A stretch of DNA of 64,000 nt from Nocardia lijiangensis NBRC 108240 (GCF_001613045.1 NZ_BDBP01000019.1:55235-119234); one strand, 5' to 3'; shown: positions 10,414 through 19,228, counted from the stretch's first letter. Made by a program: numbers and translations. Notes: generated by a model from the letters alone, not told the origin.

Positions 10414-10442
10414 CCGCCCCACGGGACAAGCCGCCGGGGCGG
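10414..10442. terminator. Hairpin between convergent genes
   Basis: CCGCCCC / GGGGCGG arms (7 bp) with a 15-nt loop, between the lipoprotein stop and the thiolase stop; could serve both directions. Confidence 0.4.
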
Positions 10443-10456
10443 TGTAGCGGTCGGGA

Positions 10457-11668
10457 TCAGGGCAGGCGTTCGAAGACCGCGGCTAGGCCCTGGCCGCCGC
10501 CGATGCACATCGTCTCCAAGCCGTATCGTGCCTCGCGCCGGTCCATTTCGCGGAGCAGGGTGGCGAGGATGCGGGCGCCGGTTGCGCCGACGGGGTGGCC
10601 GAGGGAGATGCCGGAGCCGTTGGGGTTGAGGCGAGGGTCGTCGGGTTCGATGTTCCACCGGCGCAGCACGGCCAGTACCTGGGCGGCGAAGGCTTCGTTC
10701 AGTTCGATGACGTCCATGTCGGCGAGAGTGAGTCCCGCGCGGGTGAGGGCGTGTTCGGTCGCGGGTATCGGGCCGATCCCCATGGTGCGCGGTGCGACAC
10801 CCGCCACCACCCAGGACGCCAGCCGGGCGAGCGGGCGAAGGCCCAGCTTGCGTGCGTGTTCCGGCGTGGTGACCAGGCACAGTGCCGCGCCGTCGTTCTG
10901 GCCGCTGGAATTGCCTGCGGTGACGGTGGATTCGGGGTCGACGGCGGCGCGGATCGGTCGCAGTGCGGACAGCGTTTCGACGGTGGTGTCGGCGCGCGGG
11001 TGTTCGTCGGTGTCGACCACGTTCGGCGCCGAACGGCGTTGCGGGACAGGGATGCCGACGATCTCGTCCGCGAATCGTCCTGCGCGCTGGGCGGCTACGG
11101 CGCGGTGGTGTGAGAGCGCGGCCAGCTCATCCTGATCCGCCCGGCTGATTGCGAATTCGGCGCGCAGGTTCTCCGCGGTCTCGATCATGCCGCCCGGCAC
11201 AGGGAAGTCGCGTCCGCCCGCGGTGACGCGCGCCCGTGCGAGCCGGTCCGCAAGTGCGACACCGTCGCCCTTGACGCCCCACCGCATTCCGGTCGCGTAG
11301 AACTCGGTCTGGCTCATCGACTCCACGCCACCCGCCAGCACGAGATCGCTTCCGCCGGAACCGACTTGCAGGCACGCCTGGATGACCGCCTGGAGTCCGG
11401 AGCCGCAGCGCCGATCGACTTGCAGGCCGGGCACATCGATGCCGAGGCCCGCGTCGAGCGCGGCGATCCGGCCGATGGCAGGCGCTTCGCCGTTGGGCGA
11501 GGCCTGCCCGAGAATCACGTCGTCGATCCGGTCGCCGTCGATACCGGTGCGTCGCACCAGTTCCGCGATGAGAGTGCTGGCGAGCTGTTGCGGCGGAATG
11601 TCTTTCAATACGCCACCGAAGCGGCCGACGGGGGTGCGCAGCGGTTCGCAGATGACTGCGTCGGGCAT
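10457..11668 (-). CDS. Acetyl-CoA C-acyltransferase (thiolase)
   Basis: 403 residues. Thiolase active site: nucleophilic Cys in DRRCGSGLQAV (about residue 89), the NEAFAAQ loop, the His of NPNGSGISLGHPVGATGAR and the second Cys in MCIGGGQG. It performs the last, thiolytic step of beta-oxidation, releasing acetyl-CoA. The ATG at 11666-11668 has GAAGGAC 8 nt upstream. It is the promoter-distal gene of the operon beginning with the CoA-transferase at 16947. Whether it acts on a beta-ketoacyl-CoA or on a dicarboxyl beta-ketoacyl-CoA such as 3-oxoadipyl-CoA cannot be told from sequence alone. Confidence 0.92.
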   Translation of the reverse strand: MPDAVICEPLRTPVGRFGGVLKDIPPQQLASTLIAELVRRTGIDGDRIDDVILGQASPNGEAPAIGRIAALDAGLGIDVPGLQVDRRCGSGLQAVIQACLQVGSGGSDLVLAGGVESMSQTEFYATGMRWGVKGDGVALADRLARARVTAGGRDFPVPGGMIETAENLRAEFAISRADQDELAALSHHRAVAAQRAGRFADEIVGIPVPQRRSAPNVVDTDEHPRADTTVETLSALRPIRAAVDPESTVTAGNSSGQNDGAALCLVTTPEHARKLGLRPLARLASWVVAGVAPRTMGIGPIPATEHALTRAGLTLADMDVIELNEAFAAQVLAVLRRWNIEPDDPRLNPNGSGISLGHPVGATGARILATLLREMDRREARYGLETMCIGGGQGLAAVFERLP

Positions 11669-11691
11669 GGGTTGTCCTTCGGGAGGGGCGA

Positions 11692-12846
11692 TCACATCGC
11701 GTCGATGCCGGTGAGGGCGCGGCCGATGACGAGCTTCTGGAGTTGGCTCGTGCCTTCGTAGAGGGTGAGCACGCGCGCGTCGCGCAGGTATTTGCCCATC
11801 GGGTACTCATCGATGAAGCCGTAGCCGCCGAACACCTGCAGGCAGTTGTTGCTCACCCGCACGGCGGTCTCGCTGGCCGCGAGCTTGGCCATGGACGAGG
11901 CGAGCTGCACCTCGTCCCGCGATGCTCCGGAATCGACGAGGGCGGCGGCCTTCCACGTCAGCAGGCGGGCCGATTCGACGTCCAGCGCGGAGTCGGCGAG
12001 CAACTCCTGGACGAGCTGTTTGGCGGCGATGGGTTTGCCGAACTGGGTGCGCTCGGTCGAATAGCGCACCGCGGCGTCGAGGGCCGCCTGCGCGACCCCG
12101 ACACTGCCCGCCGCCACGGAGATACGTCCTTTGGCCAAGGCGCCCAGAGCGATACTGAGACCCTTGCCAACCGCGCCGAGCCGCGCCGAGTCGGGCACCC
12201 GGACCTCCTGGAGCGACAGCGCCGCCGTGGCCTGCCCGCGCAGCCCGAGCTTGCCGTGGATGGTCGTCGCCGTGAAACCCGGTGTGTCCGTGGGCACGAG
12301 GAACGCGGTGATGCCTTTGCTGCCCTCGGCCGAGGTGCGCGCGAACACCAGGGCGACCTTCGCCCAGGTGCCGTTGGTGATGAACATTTTCTCGCCGGAG
12401 AGCACCCAGTCGTCGCCGTCGCGCACGGCCCTGGTGCGCAGCGAGCCCGCGTCGGAGCCGCTGTCGGGTTCGGTGAGCGCGAAGCAGCCGAGCGCGCGTC
12501 CCGCGGTGAGCTCGGGGAGCCAGCGGCGTTTCTGCTCGTCGGTGCCATGCGCGGCAATGGACTTGGTGACGAGGCCGAGCGACACCGAGACGATGCCGCG
12601 CACGGCGGAATCGCCGCGCCCCAGTTCCTCGCAGACCAGGACGTAGGAGAGCATGTCGACCTCGGTGCCGCCGAATTCCTCGGCGATGCCGAGCCCGAGG
12701 AAGCCGAGTTCGCCGAGCCGCTGGACGATCGAGAGGTCGACGCTTTCGACGCGGTCCCAGTCGCGGGCGTGCGGGGTTATCTCGCTGTCGACGAAATCCG
12801 CGGCCAGCGCGCGGATTTCGCGGTGCGTGTCAGAGAGAACGAACAT
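11692..12846 (-). CDS. Acyl-CoA dehydrogenase
   Basis: 384 residues, standard acyl-CoA dehydrogenase length. FAD/substrate signatures: CFALTEPDSGSDAGSL, ITNGTWAKVALVFART, and the C-terminal LYEGTSQLQKLVIGR, in which the Glu of YEGT is the usual catalytic base. It introduces the alpha-beta double bond of acyl-CoA esters, passing electrons to ETF. The ATG at 12846 lies inside the 3' end of the 3-hydroxyacyl-CoA dehydrogenase gene (17-bp overlap), so the two are co-transcribed and probably coupled. It supplies step one for the hydratase, dehydrogenase and thiolase encoded around it. Confidence 0.93.
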   Translation of the reverse strand: MFVLSDTHREIRALAADFVDSEITPHARDWDRVESVDLSIVQRLGELGFLGLGIAEEFGGTEVDMLSYVLVCEELGRGDSAVRGIVSVSLGLVTKSIAAHGTDEQKRRWLPELTAGRALGCFALTEPDSGSDAGSLRTRAVRDGDDWVLSGEKMFITNGTWAKVALVFARTSAEGSKGITAFLVPTDTPGFTATTIHGKLGLRGQATAALSLQEVRVPDSARLGAVGKGLSIALGALAKGRISVAAGSVGVAQAALDAAVRYSTERTQFGKPIAAKQLVQELLADSALDVESARLLTWKAAALVDSGASRDEVQLASSMAKLAASETAVRVSNNCLQVFGGYGFIDEYPMGKYLRDARVLTLYEGTSQLQKLVIGRALTGIDAM

Positions 12847-14371
12847 CGGTTCCTCGGTTCGTGAGCAGGTCTTCGGGGCGGGTGCCCACGGTGTGCAGGG
12901 GAATTGGCTGCTCGGCGCGGGTGCGCAGCCAAGTGCTCGCCCGGTAGCGGGGATCGCGGGTGTAGGCGTACAGGCCGTCGAGGATCGCGGTGACGCGTTC
13001 GGCGCCGACGGATTCGCCGAGTTCCAGCGGGCCGAGCGGATAGCCGAGGCCCAGGCGCGCGCCGCGGTCGATGTCCTCGGGTGTGCCGATGCCGTGCTCG
13101 GCGAGGGCGCAGGACAGGTTCACGATCGCGGCCAGGATCCGTTGCGCGACAGGGGCGGTGCCATCCGCGGTCGGCGTCGGTGTGTAGCCGGCGGCGGCCA
13201 GGACGCGCAATGCCGGTGCGGCGACGAGCGGATCGACACTTCCGGGCACGATCACGGTGAGGCGGCGGCGATCCAGCCCGAGCGGATCGATGCCGAGGGT
13301 GCGGGCGGGGTCGAGGCCGTAGCGTGCGGTGACCCGGTAGGTCGGTTGGCCGACCGGCAGCACGAGAGACACCGCGTCGGCATCGGGAGAGTCGAGCACC
13401 GTCGCGCCGGAACGGCGCAGCGCCGCAGCGAAATCGGGGTGATCGTGAACGTGGACCGGGGTGGCCAGGGCGTCCGGCGTGATCTCGGGCTCGGCGGGGA
13501 GCACCGGTGCGCCGTCTCGGTAGCGATAGAACCCTTCGCCCGTCTTGCGGCCGAGCAGACCGGCGGCGACGCGGGCGGCCGCGATCGGGGAGGGCCGCAG
13601 CCGCGGATCACCGTAGAACCCCGCGGAGACGGTCTCCATCACGGTATGGCTGACGTCCAGTCCGGTGAGATCCATCAGCTCGAACGGGCCCATCCGCAAG
13701 CCGAGCGTATCGCGGACGATGCGGTCGATATCGGCAGGGGCGGCGATCTGTTCGGACAGGATGGCCAGCGACTCGCTGGGCAGCGCGCGCCCGAGGTGGT
13801 TGACGAGGAATCCGGGGGTGTCTCGCGCCAGGATCGGGGTGTGACCCAGCCGGGTCACGAAAGACGTTGCGGTGTCGACCAGTTCGGGCGTGGTGCGCAG
13901 GCCGGGAACGACCTCCACCAGCGCCATCAGCGGCACCGGATTGAAGAAGTGCAGCCCGATCATCCGGGCGGGATCGTGCAGTGTCGACGCGATCGCCGTG
14001 ATGGACAGCGAACTGGTGTTGGAGGCGAGCACGGCGTTCGGTGTCGCGGTCTCCAGTTCGGCGAAGATCGCCTGCTTGACCGGAAGGCTCTCGACCACGG
14101 CCTCGATCACGAGATCGATGTCGGCGCCGGGGGCGGTCGGGGCCGTGCCCGCGGTGAGCCGCGCAAGGATGGCCGCGGCCTCGTCGGCGTCACGCTTGCC
14201 CTTGTCGACGGACCGCTGGATCATCGCCGCGACGAACTCGAGCGCGGCCGGGACAGAGGCCGCGTTGGCGTCGGTCAGCTCGACCCGGTATCCGGCGGTC
14301 GCGGCGACCTGGGCGATGCCGCGGCCCATCGCGCCCGCCCCGACGATGCGGATGCGTTCGATCGGTTCCAT
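12830..14371 (-). CDS. 3-hydroxyacyl-CoA dehydrogenase, long two-C-domain form
   Basis: 513 residues. The NAD-binding motif is VGAGAMGRGIAQVAATAGY at about residues 10-28; the substrate/NAD elements VLASNTSSLSIT and GLHFFNPVPLMALVEVV follow. After the first C-terminal domain (RDTPGFLVNHLGRAL, ELMDLTGLDVS) there is a linker and a second copy (AIVNLSCALAEHGIGTPEDIDRGARLGLGYPLGPLE). This layout is that of PaaH/DcaH-like enzymes rather than the 300-residue short form. It oxidises 3-hydroxyacyl-CoA to 3-oxoacyl-CoA. The ATG overlaps the stop of the hydratase gene (ATGA). A role with dicarboxyl- or aromatic-derived acyl-CoA is plausible from the domain layout. Confidence 0.92.
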   Translation of the reverse strand: MEPIERIRIVGAGAMGRGIAQVAATAGYRVELTDANAASVPAALEFVAAMIQRSVDKGKRDADEAAAILARLTAGTAPTAPGADIDLVIEAVVESLPVKQAIFAELETATPNAVLASNTSSLSITAIASTLHDPARMIGLHFFNPVPLMALVEVVPGLRTTPELVDTATSFVTRLGHTPILARDTPGFLVNHLGRALPSESLAILSEQIAAPADIDRIVRDTLGLRMGPFELMDLTGLDVSHTVMETVSAGFYGDPRLRPSPIAAARVAAGLLGRKTGEGFYRYRDGAPVLPAEPEITPDALATPVHVHDHPDFAAALRRSGATVLDSPDADAVSLVLPVGQPTYRVTARYGLDPARTLGIDPLGLDRRRLTVIVPGSVDPLVAAPALRVLAAAGYTPTPTADGTAPVAQRILAAIVNLSCALAEHGIGTPEDIDRGARLGLGYPLGPLELGESVGAERVTAILDGLYAYTRDPRYRASTWLRTRAEQPIPLHTVGTRPEDLLTNRGTDVRSL

Positions 14372-15156
14372 CAGTGTCCTTCGTAGGTCGGTGTGCGCTT
14401 GGCGAGGAAGGCGGCGATGCCCTCGGCATGATCGGCGGTATCGAACAACATCTGAAAGGTCGTGCGCTCCAAGGTGATCGCGGTGTTCAACGGAGCGTTC
14501 TCGGCGTGCCGCGCGATGCTGCGAATCGCGCGGATGTTCAACGGCGGCTGGCGCAGGATGGTCGCCGCGATCTCGACGGCCGCGTCCAGCGCGGTGCCGT
14601 CGGGCACGATGTCGGCGACGATCCCGATCTGCTGGGCGGTGGCGGCGTCGATCGGTTCGCCGGTCAGCACCATCCGCAGCGCGCGGGCCCGCCCGGCCCG
14701 CTGCACGAGGCGGCTCAATCCGCCCGCACCGGGAATGAGCCCGACCCGGATCTCCGGCTGCCCGAACCGCGCGGACGTCCCGGCGACCACGAGATCGCAC
14801 GCCATGGCGAGTTCGCATCCGCCGCCGAACGCATAGCCTTCGACCGCGGCGATCACCGGTGTGCCGAGTTCGTCGAGCACCGAGAACACCTTGCCGGTCT
14901 CCTGAGCGAACAGATCGGTCGGCCGATACGTGCTCATCTCCTTCAGGTCCGTGCCCGCGACGAAGACGCCCGCGTCGCCGGTGAGGACGATGGCGCGCAC
15001 CGCGGGGTCGGCATCGGCGGCCGAAAGCTCCTCGGCGAGGGACGTTTTCGTGAAAGAGTTCAGCGCGTTGCGGGCCTGCGGCCGGGAGATGCGCAGCACA
15101 CAGATGCCCGCGTGTTCGCCGGACAGATCGGAACGGAGAACGGAAGGTTCGGTCAT
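14371..15156 (-). CDS. Enoyl-CoA hydratase/isomerase (crotonase family)
   Basis: 261 residues. The CoA-oxyanion segments AGTDLKEM and EGYAFGGGCELAMACDLVV are intact. One catalytic Glu is present in FGQPEIRVGLIPGAGG, but the position of the second hydratase Glu (two residues before MVLTG in classical enzymes) is Arg here (ALRMVLTGEP). It may therefore be a hydratase with altered mechanism or an isomerase-like crotonase. The ATG at 15154-15156 (MTEPSVL) is preferred to an upstream in-frame ATG. It is coupled to the following dehydrogenase by a 4-bp overlap and sits mid-operon. Confidence 0.88.
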   Translation of the reverse strand: MTEPSVLRSDLSGEHAGICVLRISRPQARNALNSFTKTSLAEELSAADADPAVRAIVLTGDAGVFVAGTDLKEMSTYRPTDLFAQETGKVFSVLDELGTPVIAAVEGYAFGGGCELAMACDLVVAGTSARFGQPEIRVGLIPGAGGLSRLVQRAGRARALRMVLTGEPIDAATAQQIGIVADIVPDGTALDAAVEIAATILRQPPLNIRAIRSIARHAENAPLNTAITLERTTFQMLFDTADHAEGIAAFLAKRTPTYEGH

Positions 15157-15229
15157 GCCCGCGCCTCGCTGGCGCTCGGCTCCGGCATGCGCGATGCGCG
15201 CTGGCACATGATTCGCTCACTTCGTTGGT

Positions 15230-16015
15230 TCATCGGAGGTACACCCTGGTCGGATCGATGGTGGTGCGCAGCAGGTCGAGTTCCGCCGCGGTCGGGGGTT
15301 CGGTGACGGTGACGTTGTCGGCCACCCGGAGCGGCCAGCCGGTGGCGGCCACAACCTGCTCGACGGAGACGCCGGGATGCACTGCGGCGAGGCACAATTC
15401 GCCGTCGGCGTCTGCGGTGAGCACACCGAGCGGAGTGATCACGGTTGTCACGCCGCGACCGCGAGTGCGCACCCGCGGCTCCGCCCGGCGCGCCACCGAC
15501 GGCGCTGGGCTGGTGGTGAAATCGAGCCGATCGACGAACGAGCGCGGGTCGTGTCGACGCAGGACCACGAAGACCTCGTCCGCGTTCGCCATCACCTCGG
15601 TGGCTCCGCCCGCGCCGGGCAATCGGGTGGTCGGGGCCGCGTAGTCGCCGATCACGGTGCTGTTGAGGCTGCCGAAGCGGTCGATCTGTGCCGCCCCGAG
15701 GAAACCGACGTCGATGTAGCCGCCCTGGAGGACGTACCCGAAGAGCGCGTGCATTCCGAGAATCGCCTCGGCCCCGGTGGCCAGCGGCGCGTCGCCGATG
15801 GTCTGGGGCAGGCGCGGCGGATGCGCTCCGCAGACGCCCGACTCGTACACCTGCTCGAGGTCGGGCGAGGTGGTCGCCCGCGCGAGCGCCACGGCGAGGG
15901 TCGGCAGGCCGATGCCGGCGAAGACCCGCTGTTTGCCGCGCAGGTGGCGGGCACTGAGGACGGCGAGCAGTTCGCTCGTGGTGTGGGCGCGCGTCGTCGG
16001 TGCTGCCTGGGTCAT
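15230..16015 (-). CDS. CoA-transferase family I, beta subunit
   Basis: 261 residues from the ATG that overlaps the alpha-subunit stop (ATGA); an ATG three codons earlier (16024) is the alternative. The N-terminal half has RVFAGIGLPTLAVALARAT and YESGVCGAHPP, where the Glu of ESG is the position of the CoA-thioester-forming glutamate in glutaconate-type enzymes. GFLGAAQIDRFGSLNSTVIG and LPGAGGATEVMANA are other family blocks. With the alpha subunit it should transfer CoA from a donor acyl-CoA to a free acid, feeding the beta-oxidation enzymes downstream. Relationship to IpdB of steroid-ring degradation is at the family level only. Confidence 0.88.
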   Translation of the reverse strand: MTQAAPTTRAHTTSELLAVLSARHLRGKQRVFAGIGLPTLAVALARATTSPDLEQVYESGVCGAHPPRLPQTIGDAPLATGAEAILGMHALFGYVLQGGYIDVGFLGAAQIDRFGSLNSTVIGDYAAPTTRLPGAGGATEVMANADEVFVVLRRHDPRSFVDRLDFTTSPAPSVARRAEPRVRTRGRGVTTVITPLGVLTADADGELCLAAVHPGVSVEQVVAATGWPLRVADNVTVTEPPTAAELDLLRTTIDPTRVYLR

Positions 16016-16947
16016 CGTGTGCATCCGTAGTCGACGGGATGGGACAGTGCGGGTTCCGGGACGAGGCGATCGAAGTATTCCGGGCCGAGCTTGTCCAGGT
16101 AGGCGGCGTGATCGGGCAAGTCGTAAATCCATTCGTGCAGCCAGCGGTCCAGCGCGGCGGGATCCTTGCTGATCTCGGGCCAGGACCGGTAGAAGTCGTT
16201 GTCGCGGTCGTAGTAGCCCTGCACGAAGGAGGGATGCGCGCCGCGTGGGCACTCGACGACCGCATCGACCGCGAACCCGGGGATGACGGTGCGGTTCGGG
16301 TCGGCGCGGATCACCTCGTCGTCGACGATCTCCTCGACCACCACGATGGTGCGGGCCGACGCGAACGCCACCTCCTGTAGCGGGCCGAGGATGCCCCACG
16401 CCTGGACGTTGCCCGCGCGGTCCGCGCGCTGCGCGTGCAGGATCGCGACATCGGGCCGGATCGGCGGAACCACGTGGATCTCCTCGATGCCGCCGTCCGG
16501 GGCGGGAAACGGCGACACCACCTTGGCGATGCGCGGATTGTGCGCGGGCAGATCACTGCCCGCGTACGAATGCAGCGGGTAGAAGGGAAGATTCGCGGCG
16601 CCGGCGAGATAGCGGGCGAGCAGGCCGAAGTGGCTGTACTCCTCGATCTCCAGGCCGCGCGGTTCCCGGCGCTCCACGGCCCTGCGGATGGCGTGCAGCG
16701 AGCCGACCGAGCTGTTGCCGGTGAACGAGAAGATCATCTTTCGCGCCGCGCCCGCCGCGATCAGCTGATCGAAGACGATGTCGGGCGTCATCCTGACCAG
16801 CGTCAGGTCGCGCCTGCGCTGCCGGATCAGCTCGTGCCCGGCGGCGACTGGGATGGAATGGGTGAATCCCTCCAGTGCCACGGTGGCGCCGTCGTCGACG
16901 AACGCGGCGATGGCCTCGCGCATCGTCAGCTGCTTGGGCCGGGGCAT
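16012..16947 (-). CDS. CoA-transferase family I, alpha subunit
   Basis: 311 residues. Family blocks: VALEGFTHSIPVAAGHELIRQ (glycine-rich CoA site), SFTGNSSVGSLHAIRRAVE, SPFPAPDGGIEEIHVVPPIR and DVAILHAQRADRAGNVQAWG, shared with glutaconate CoA-transferase alpha and IpdA-type proteins. The ATG at 16945-16947 has GAAGGAGC upstream. It is the first gene of a six-gene leftward operon. A LysR gene diverges 106 bp away, so the operon is probably LysR-activated by its acid substrate or a derived CoA ester. Confidence 0.88.
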   Translation of the reverse strand: MPRPKQLTMREAIAAFVDDGATVALEGFTHSIPVAAGHELIRQRRRDLTLVRMTPDIVFDQLIAAGAARKMIFSFTGNSSVGSLHAIRRAVERREPRGLEIEEYSHFGLLARYLAGAANLPFYPLHSYAGSDLPAHNPRIAKVVSPFPAPDGGIEEIHVVPPIRPDVAILHAQRADRAGNVQAWGILGPLQEVAFASARTIVVVEEIVDDEVIRADPNRTVIPGFAVDAVVECPRGAHPSFVQGYYDRDNDFYRSWPEISKDPAALDRWLHEWIYDLPDHAAYLDKLGPEYFDRLVPEPALSHPVDYGCTR

Positions 16948-17021
16948 CGCGCTCCTTCGTTCGGGACGGTCCCCACGGTGCCTGGTTCGACCGATATAGT
17001 CCAATACTTAATTCGCAATGC

Positions 17022-17030
17022 AGTAATACT
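17022..17030. promoter_or_regulatory. Short inverted repeat in LysR/CoA-transferase interval
   Basis: AGTAATACT, in an AT-rich stretch (17000-17040) unlike its surroundings, between divergent LysR and CoA-transferase genes. A LysR recognition site and both promoters are expected here; this is the only symmetry I see. Confidence 0.3.
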
Positions 17031-17053
17031 GATTTCTACCGAATGAGGATGTC

Positions 17054-17968
17054 GTGGAGTTCCGTCATCTGGCCGGGTTCGTCGCGGTCGCCGAGGAGTT
17101 GCACTTCGGTCGTGCGGCCGAACGCCTGCACATGGCCCAGCCGCCGCTCAGCCAGCAGATCCGGGCGCTGGAAAAGGAACTCGGGGTCGCGCTGTTCGAG
17201 CGGAACACCCGTTCGGTGCGGCTCACCGCCGCGGGCGAGGTGCTGTTGCCGCACGCGCGCAAGGTGCTCGACGACCTCGAGCTGGCCAGGCGGGCGGCGG
17301 TCGCCTCGGGGCGCGGCGAGGTCGGCCGGGTCTCGATCGGCTTCGCGGGCGCCAGCAGCCACGAGGCGCTGCCGACGCTGACCAGGGCGGTGCGCGCGGC
17401 GCACCCCGGCATCGAGGTGCGCCTGCGCGGACAGACCTACGCGGGCGCCGCGCTGAACCTGGTCGCGGCGCGCGAGCTGGATCTCGGCTTCGTCCGGCTG
17501 CCGGTGCGGCGCGAGGGCGTCGCCGTGCGGGTGATCCAGTACGAGCGGCTGGTCGCGGCGCTGCCCGCGGAGCATCCGCTCGCCGACGCCCCCGACCTCG
17601 ATGTCGCCGACCTCGCCGACGACGCCTTCGTCACTTTCCCCGGCACGCAGGGGTCCAGCGTGCGCGACCATCTGGTGCGCACGGCGCTCGACGCCGGGTT
17701 CACGCCGCGCATCGTGCAGGAGGCGCCGGACTCGTACACCATCCTCGACCTGGTCGCCGCCGGGGTCGGCGTGACGCTGACGCTCTCCTCGGTGCAGCAC
17801 ATCCATCGGTCCGGCATGGTCTACAAGGAGTTGCGCGGCGACGTTCCCGCGCTCGCGTCCGCGCTGGCCTGGCGGGCGGACAACACCTCGCGCGCGCTGG
17901 CCGCCGTGCTCGAGGTGGCCGAACAGGTGCTGCCGACCCCGCCCGAGCCCACGGCGGGCACGCGCTGA
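17054..17968 (+). CDS. LysR-family regulator, likely activator of the beta-oxidation operon
   Basis: 304 residues, standard LysR size. The N-terminal winged helix (EFRHLAGFVAVAEELHFGRAAERLHMAQPPLSQQIRALEKELG) is followed by the two-lobed effector domain. PPLSQQIR is the motif of the BenM/CatM-like branch, many members of which sense small aromatic or dicarboxylic acids and CoA esters. The GTG at 17054 has a GAGGAT upstream. It diverges from the CoA-transferase operon and is convergent, with a 6-bp gap, to another acyl-CoA dehydrogenase gene. Regulation of both is the simplest reading. Confidence 0.9.
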   Translation: MEFRHLAGFVAVAEELHFGRAAERLHMAQPPLSQQIRALEKELGVALFERNTRSVRLTAAGEVLLPHARKVLDDLELARRAAVASGRGEVGRVSIGFAGASSHEALPTLTRAVRAAHPGIEVRLRGQTYAGAALNLVAARELDLGFVRLPVRREGVAVRVIQYERLVAALPAEHPLADAPDLDVADLADDAFVTFPGTQGSSVRDHLVRTALDAGFTPRIVQEAPDSYTILDLVAAGVGVTLTLSSVQHIHRSGMVYKELRGDVPALASALAWRADNTSRALAAVLEVAEQVLPTPPEPTAGTR

Positions 17969-17974
17969 AATCCG

Positions 17975-19132
17975 TTACAGGCCCATATCTTTGGCGATGA
18001 TCATGCGCATCACCTCGCTGGTGCCGCCGTAGATCCGGTTGACCCGGTTGTCGGCGTAGAGCCGGGCGATCGGATATTCGGTGATGTAGCCGTAGCCGCC
18101 GTGCAACTGCAGGCAGCGGTCGATCACGCGGGAGGCGGTCTCGGTGCAGAACAGCTTCGCCGAGGCGGCGTCGGCGGCGGTCAGCTCGCCGCGGTCGTGC
18201 GCGGCCAAGGCCCGATCGACGACCGCTTCGGCCGCGTCCACCTCGGCGCGGCAGGCCGCCAGCTCGAACTTGGTGTTCTGGAAACTGGCCACCGGCTTGG
18301 CGAAAACCAGCCGGTCCCTGGTGTATTGGTGCGCGAAGCGGATGGCCGCCTTGGCCTGGGCGTAGGCGCCGACGGCGATGCTGAGCCGCTCCTGGGGCAG
18401 GTTCTGGCCGAGGTAGGAGAAGCCGCGATGCTCCTCGCCGAGCAGATCTTCGGCGGGCACCCGGACGTCGGTGAAGGTGAGTTCGGCGGTGTCGGAGACC
18501 TTGAGCCCCAGCTTGTCGAGTTTGCGGCCGACGGAGTAGCCGGGCGAGCTGGTGTCCACCACGAGCAGGGACAGGCCGTAGCGGCGGTCCTCCGCCGTCG
18601 TCGGCGCGGTGCGCGCGCACACGATGACCCGGTCCGCGTGCACGCCGCCGGTGATGAAGGTCTTGGCGCCGTTCAGCACGTAGTGCGTGCCGTCCTCGGA
18701 CAGGGTCGCGGTGGTGCGGATGCCCGCGAGATCCGAGCCGGTGCCCGGTTCGGTCATGGCGATGGCGAACATCGTCTCGCCGCTGACGAACCCGGGCAGC
18801 CAGCGCTGCTTCTGCTCCTCGGTGGCCAGCGCCTTCAGGTACGGAAGGCACAGCGACACATGCACACTGGAGCCGCCGAAGGACACCGCGGCGCGCGCGA
18901 TCTCCTCGGTGAGCACAGCTTGGAAGGAGAACGATTCGATACCGGCGCCGCCGTACTCGGTGGGGACCTCGATGCCGAACACGCCGAGTTCGCCGAGCTT
19001 GCGGTAGAAGTCGCGGGGCACGATGCCGTCGGCATACCACTTGTCGTACTCCGGGACGACCTCGGATTCGATGAACGACCGGACGGTCTCCCGGAACGCC
19101 TCGTGGTCGGCCTCGAAAATTGTTCTGCGCAC
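17975..19132 (-). CDS. Acyl-CoA dehydrogenase (FadE type)
   Basis: 385 residues from a GTG at 19130-19132 with GGAAGGAA 6 nt upstream (the frame is open for 12 more codons, ignored). Signatures: AIAMTEPGTGSDLAGI, FITGGVHADRVIVCART and IYGGTSEVMRMII. The YEGT catalytic Glu position is Gly; the Glu in NLPQERLSIAVGA is the likely base, as in long-chain or isovaleryl-type enzymes. It therefore differs in class from the dehydrogenase at 11692. It is transcribed alone, tail to tail with the LysR gene. It may act in the same pathway on a differently shaped substrate. Confidence 0.92.
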   Translation of the reverse strand: MRRTIFEADHEAFRETVRSFIESEVVPEYDKWYADGIVPRDFYRKLGELGVFGIEVPTEYGGAGIESFSFQAVLTEEIARAAVSFGGSSVHVSLCLPYLKALATEEQKQRWLPGFVSGETMFAIAMTEPGTGSDLAGIRTTATLSEDGTHYVLNGAKTFITGGVHADRVIVCARTAPTTAEDRRYGLSLLVVDTSSPGYSVGRKLDKLGLKVSDTAELTFTDVRVPAEDLLGEEHRGFSYLGQNLPQERLSIAVGAYAQAKAAIRFAHQYTRDRLVFAKPVASFQNTKFELAACRAEVDAAEAVVDRALAAHDRGELTAADAASAKLFCTETASRVIDRCLQLHGGYGYITEYPIARLYADNRVNRIYGGTSEVMRMIIAKDMGL

Positions 19133-19228
19133 GATGATTTCCTTCCTCGTCGGGGCGGCGCACGGCACCGCCGCGCAGGCCTGCCCGGCGGTGCGCCGGA
19201 CAGGCCTGCGTGATCTGTTGTTGCGGTG

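Noticed and set aside
12830..15220. 796-codon reading of the 3-hydroxyacyl-CoA dehydrogenase extended through the hydratase gene
   Set aside because: The first 280 codons are Arg-rich and out of phase with the intact crotonase; the true ATG overlaps the hydratase stop.
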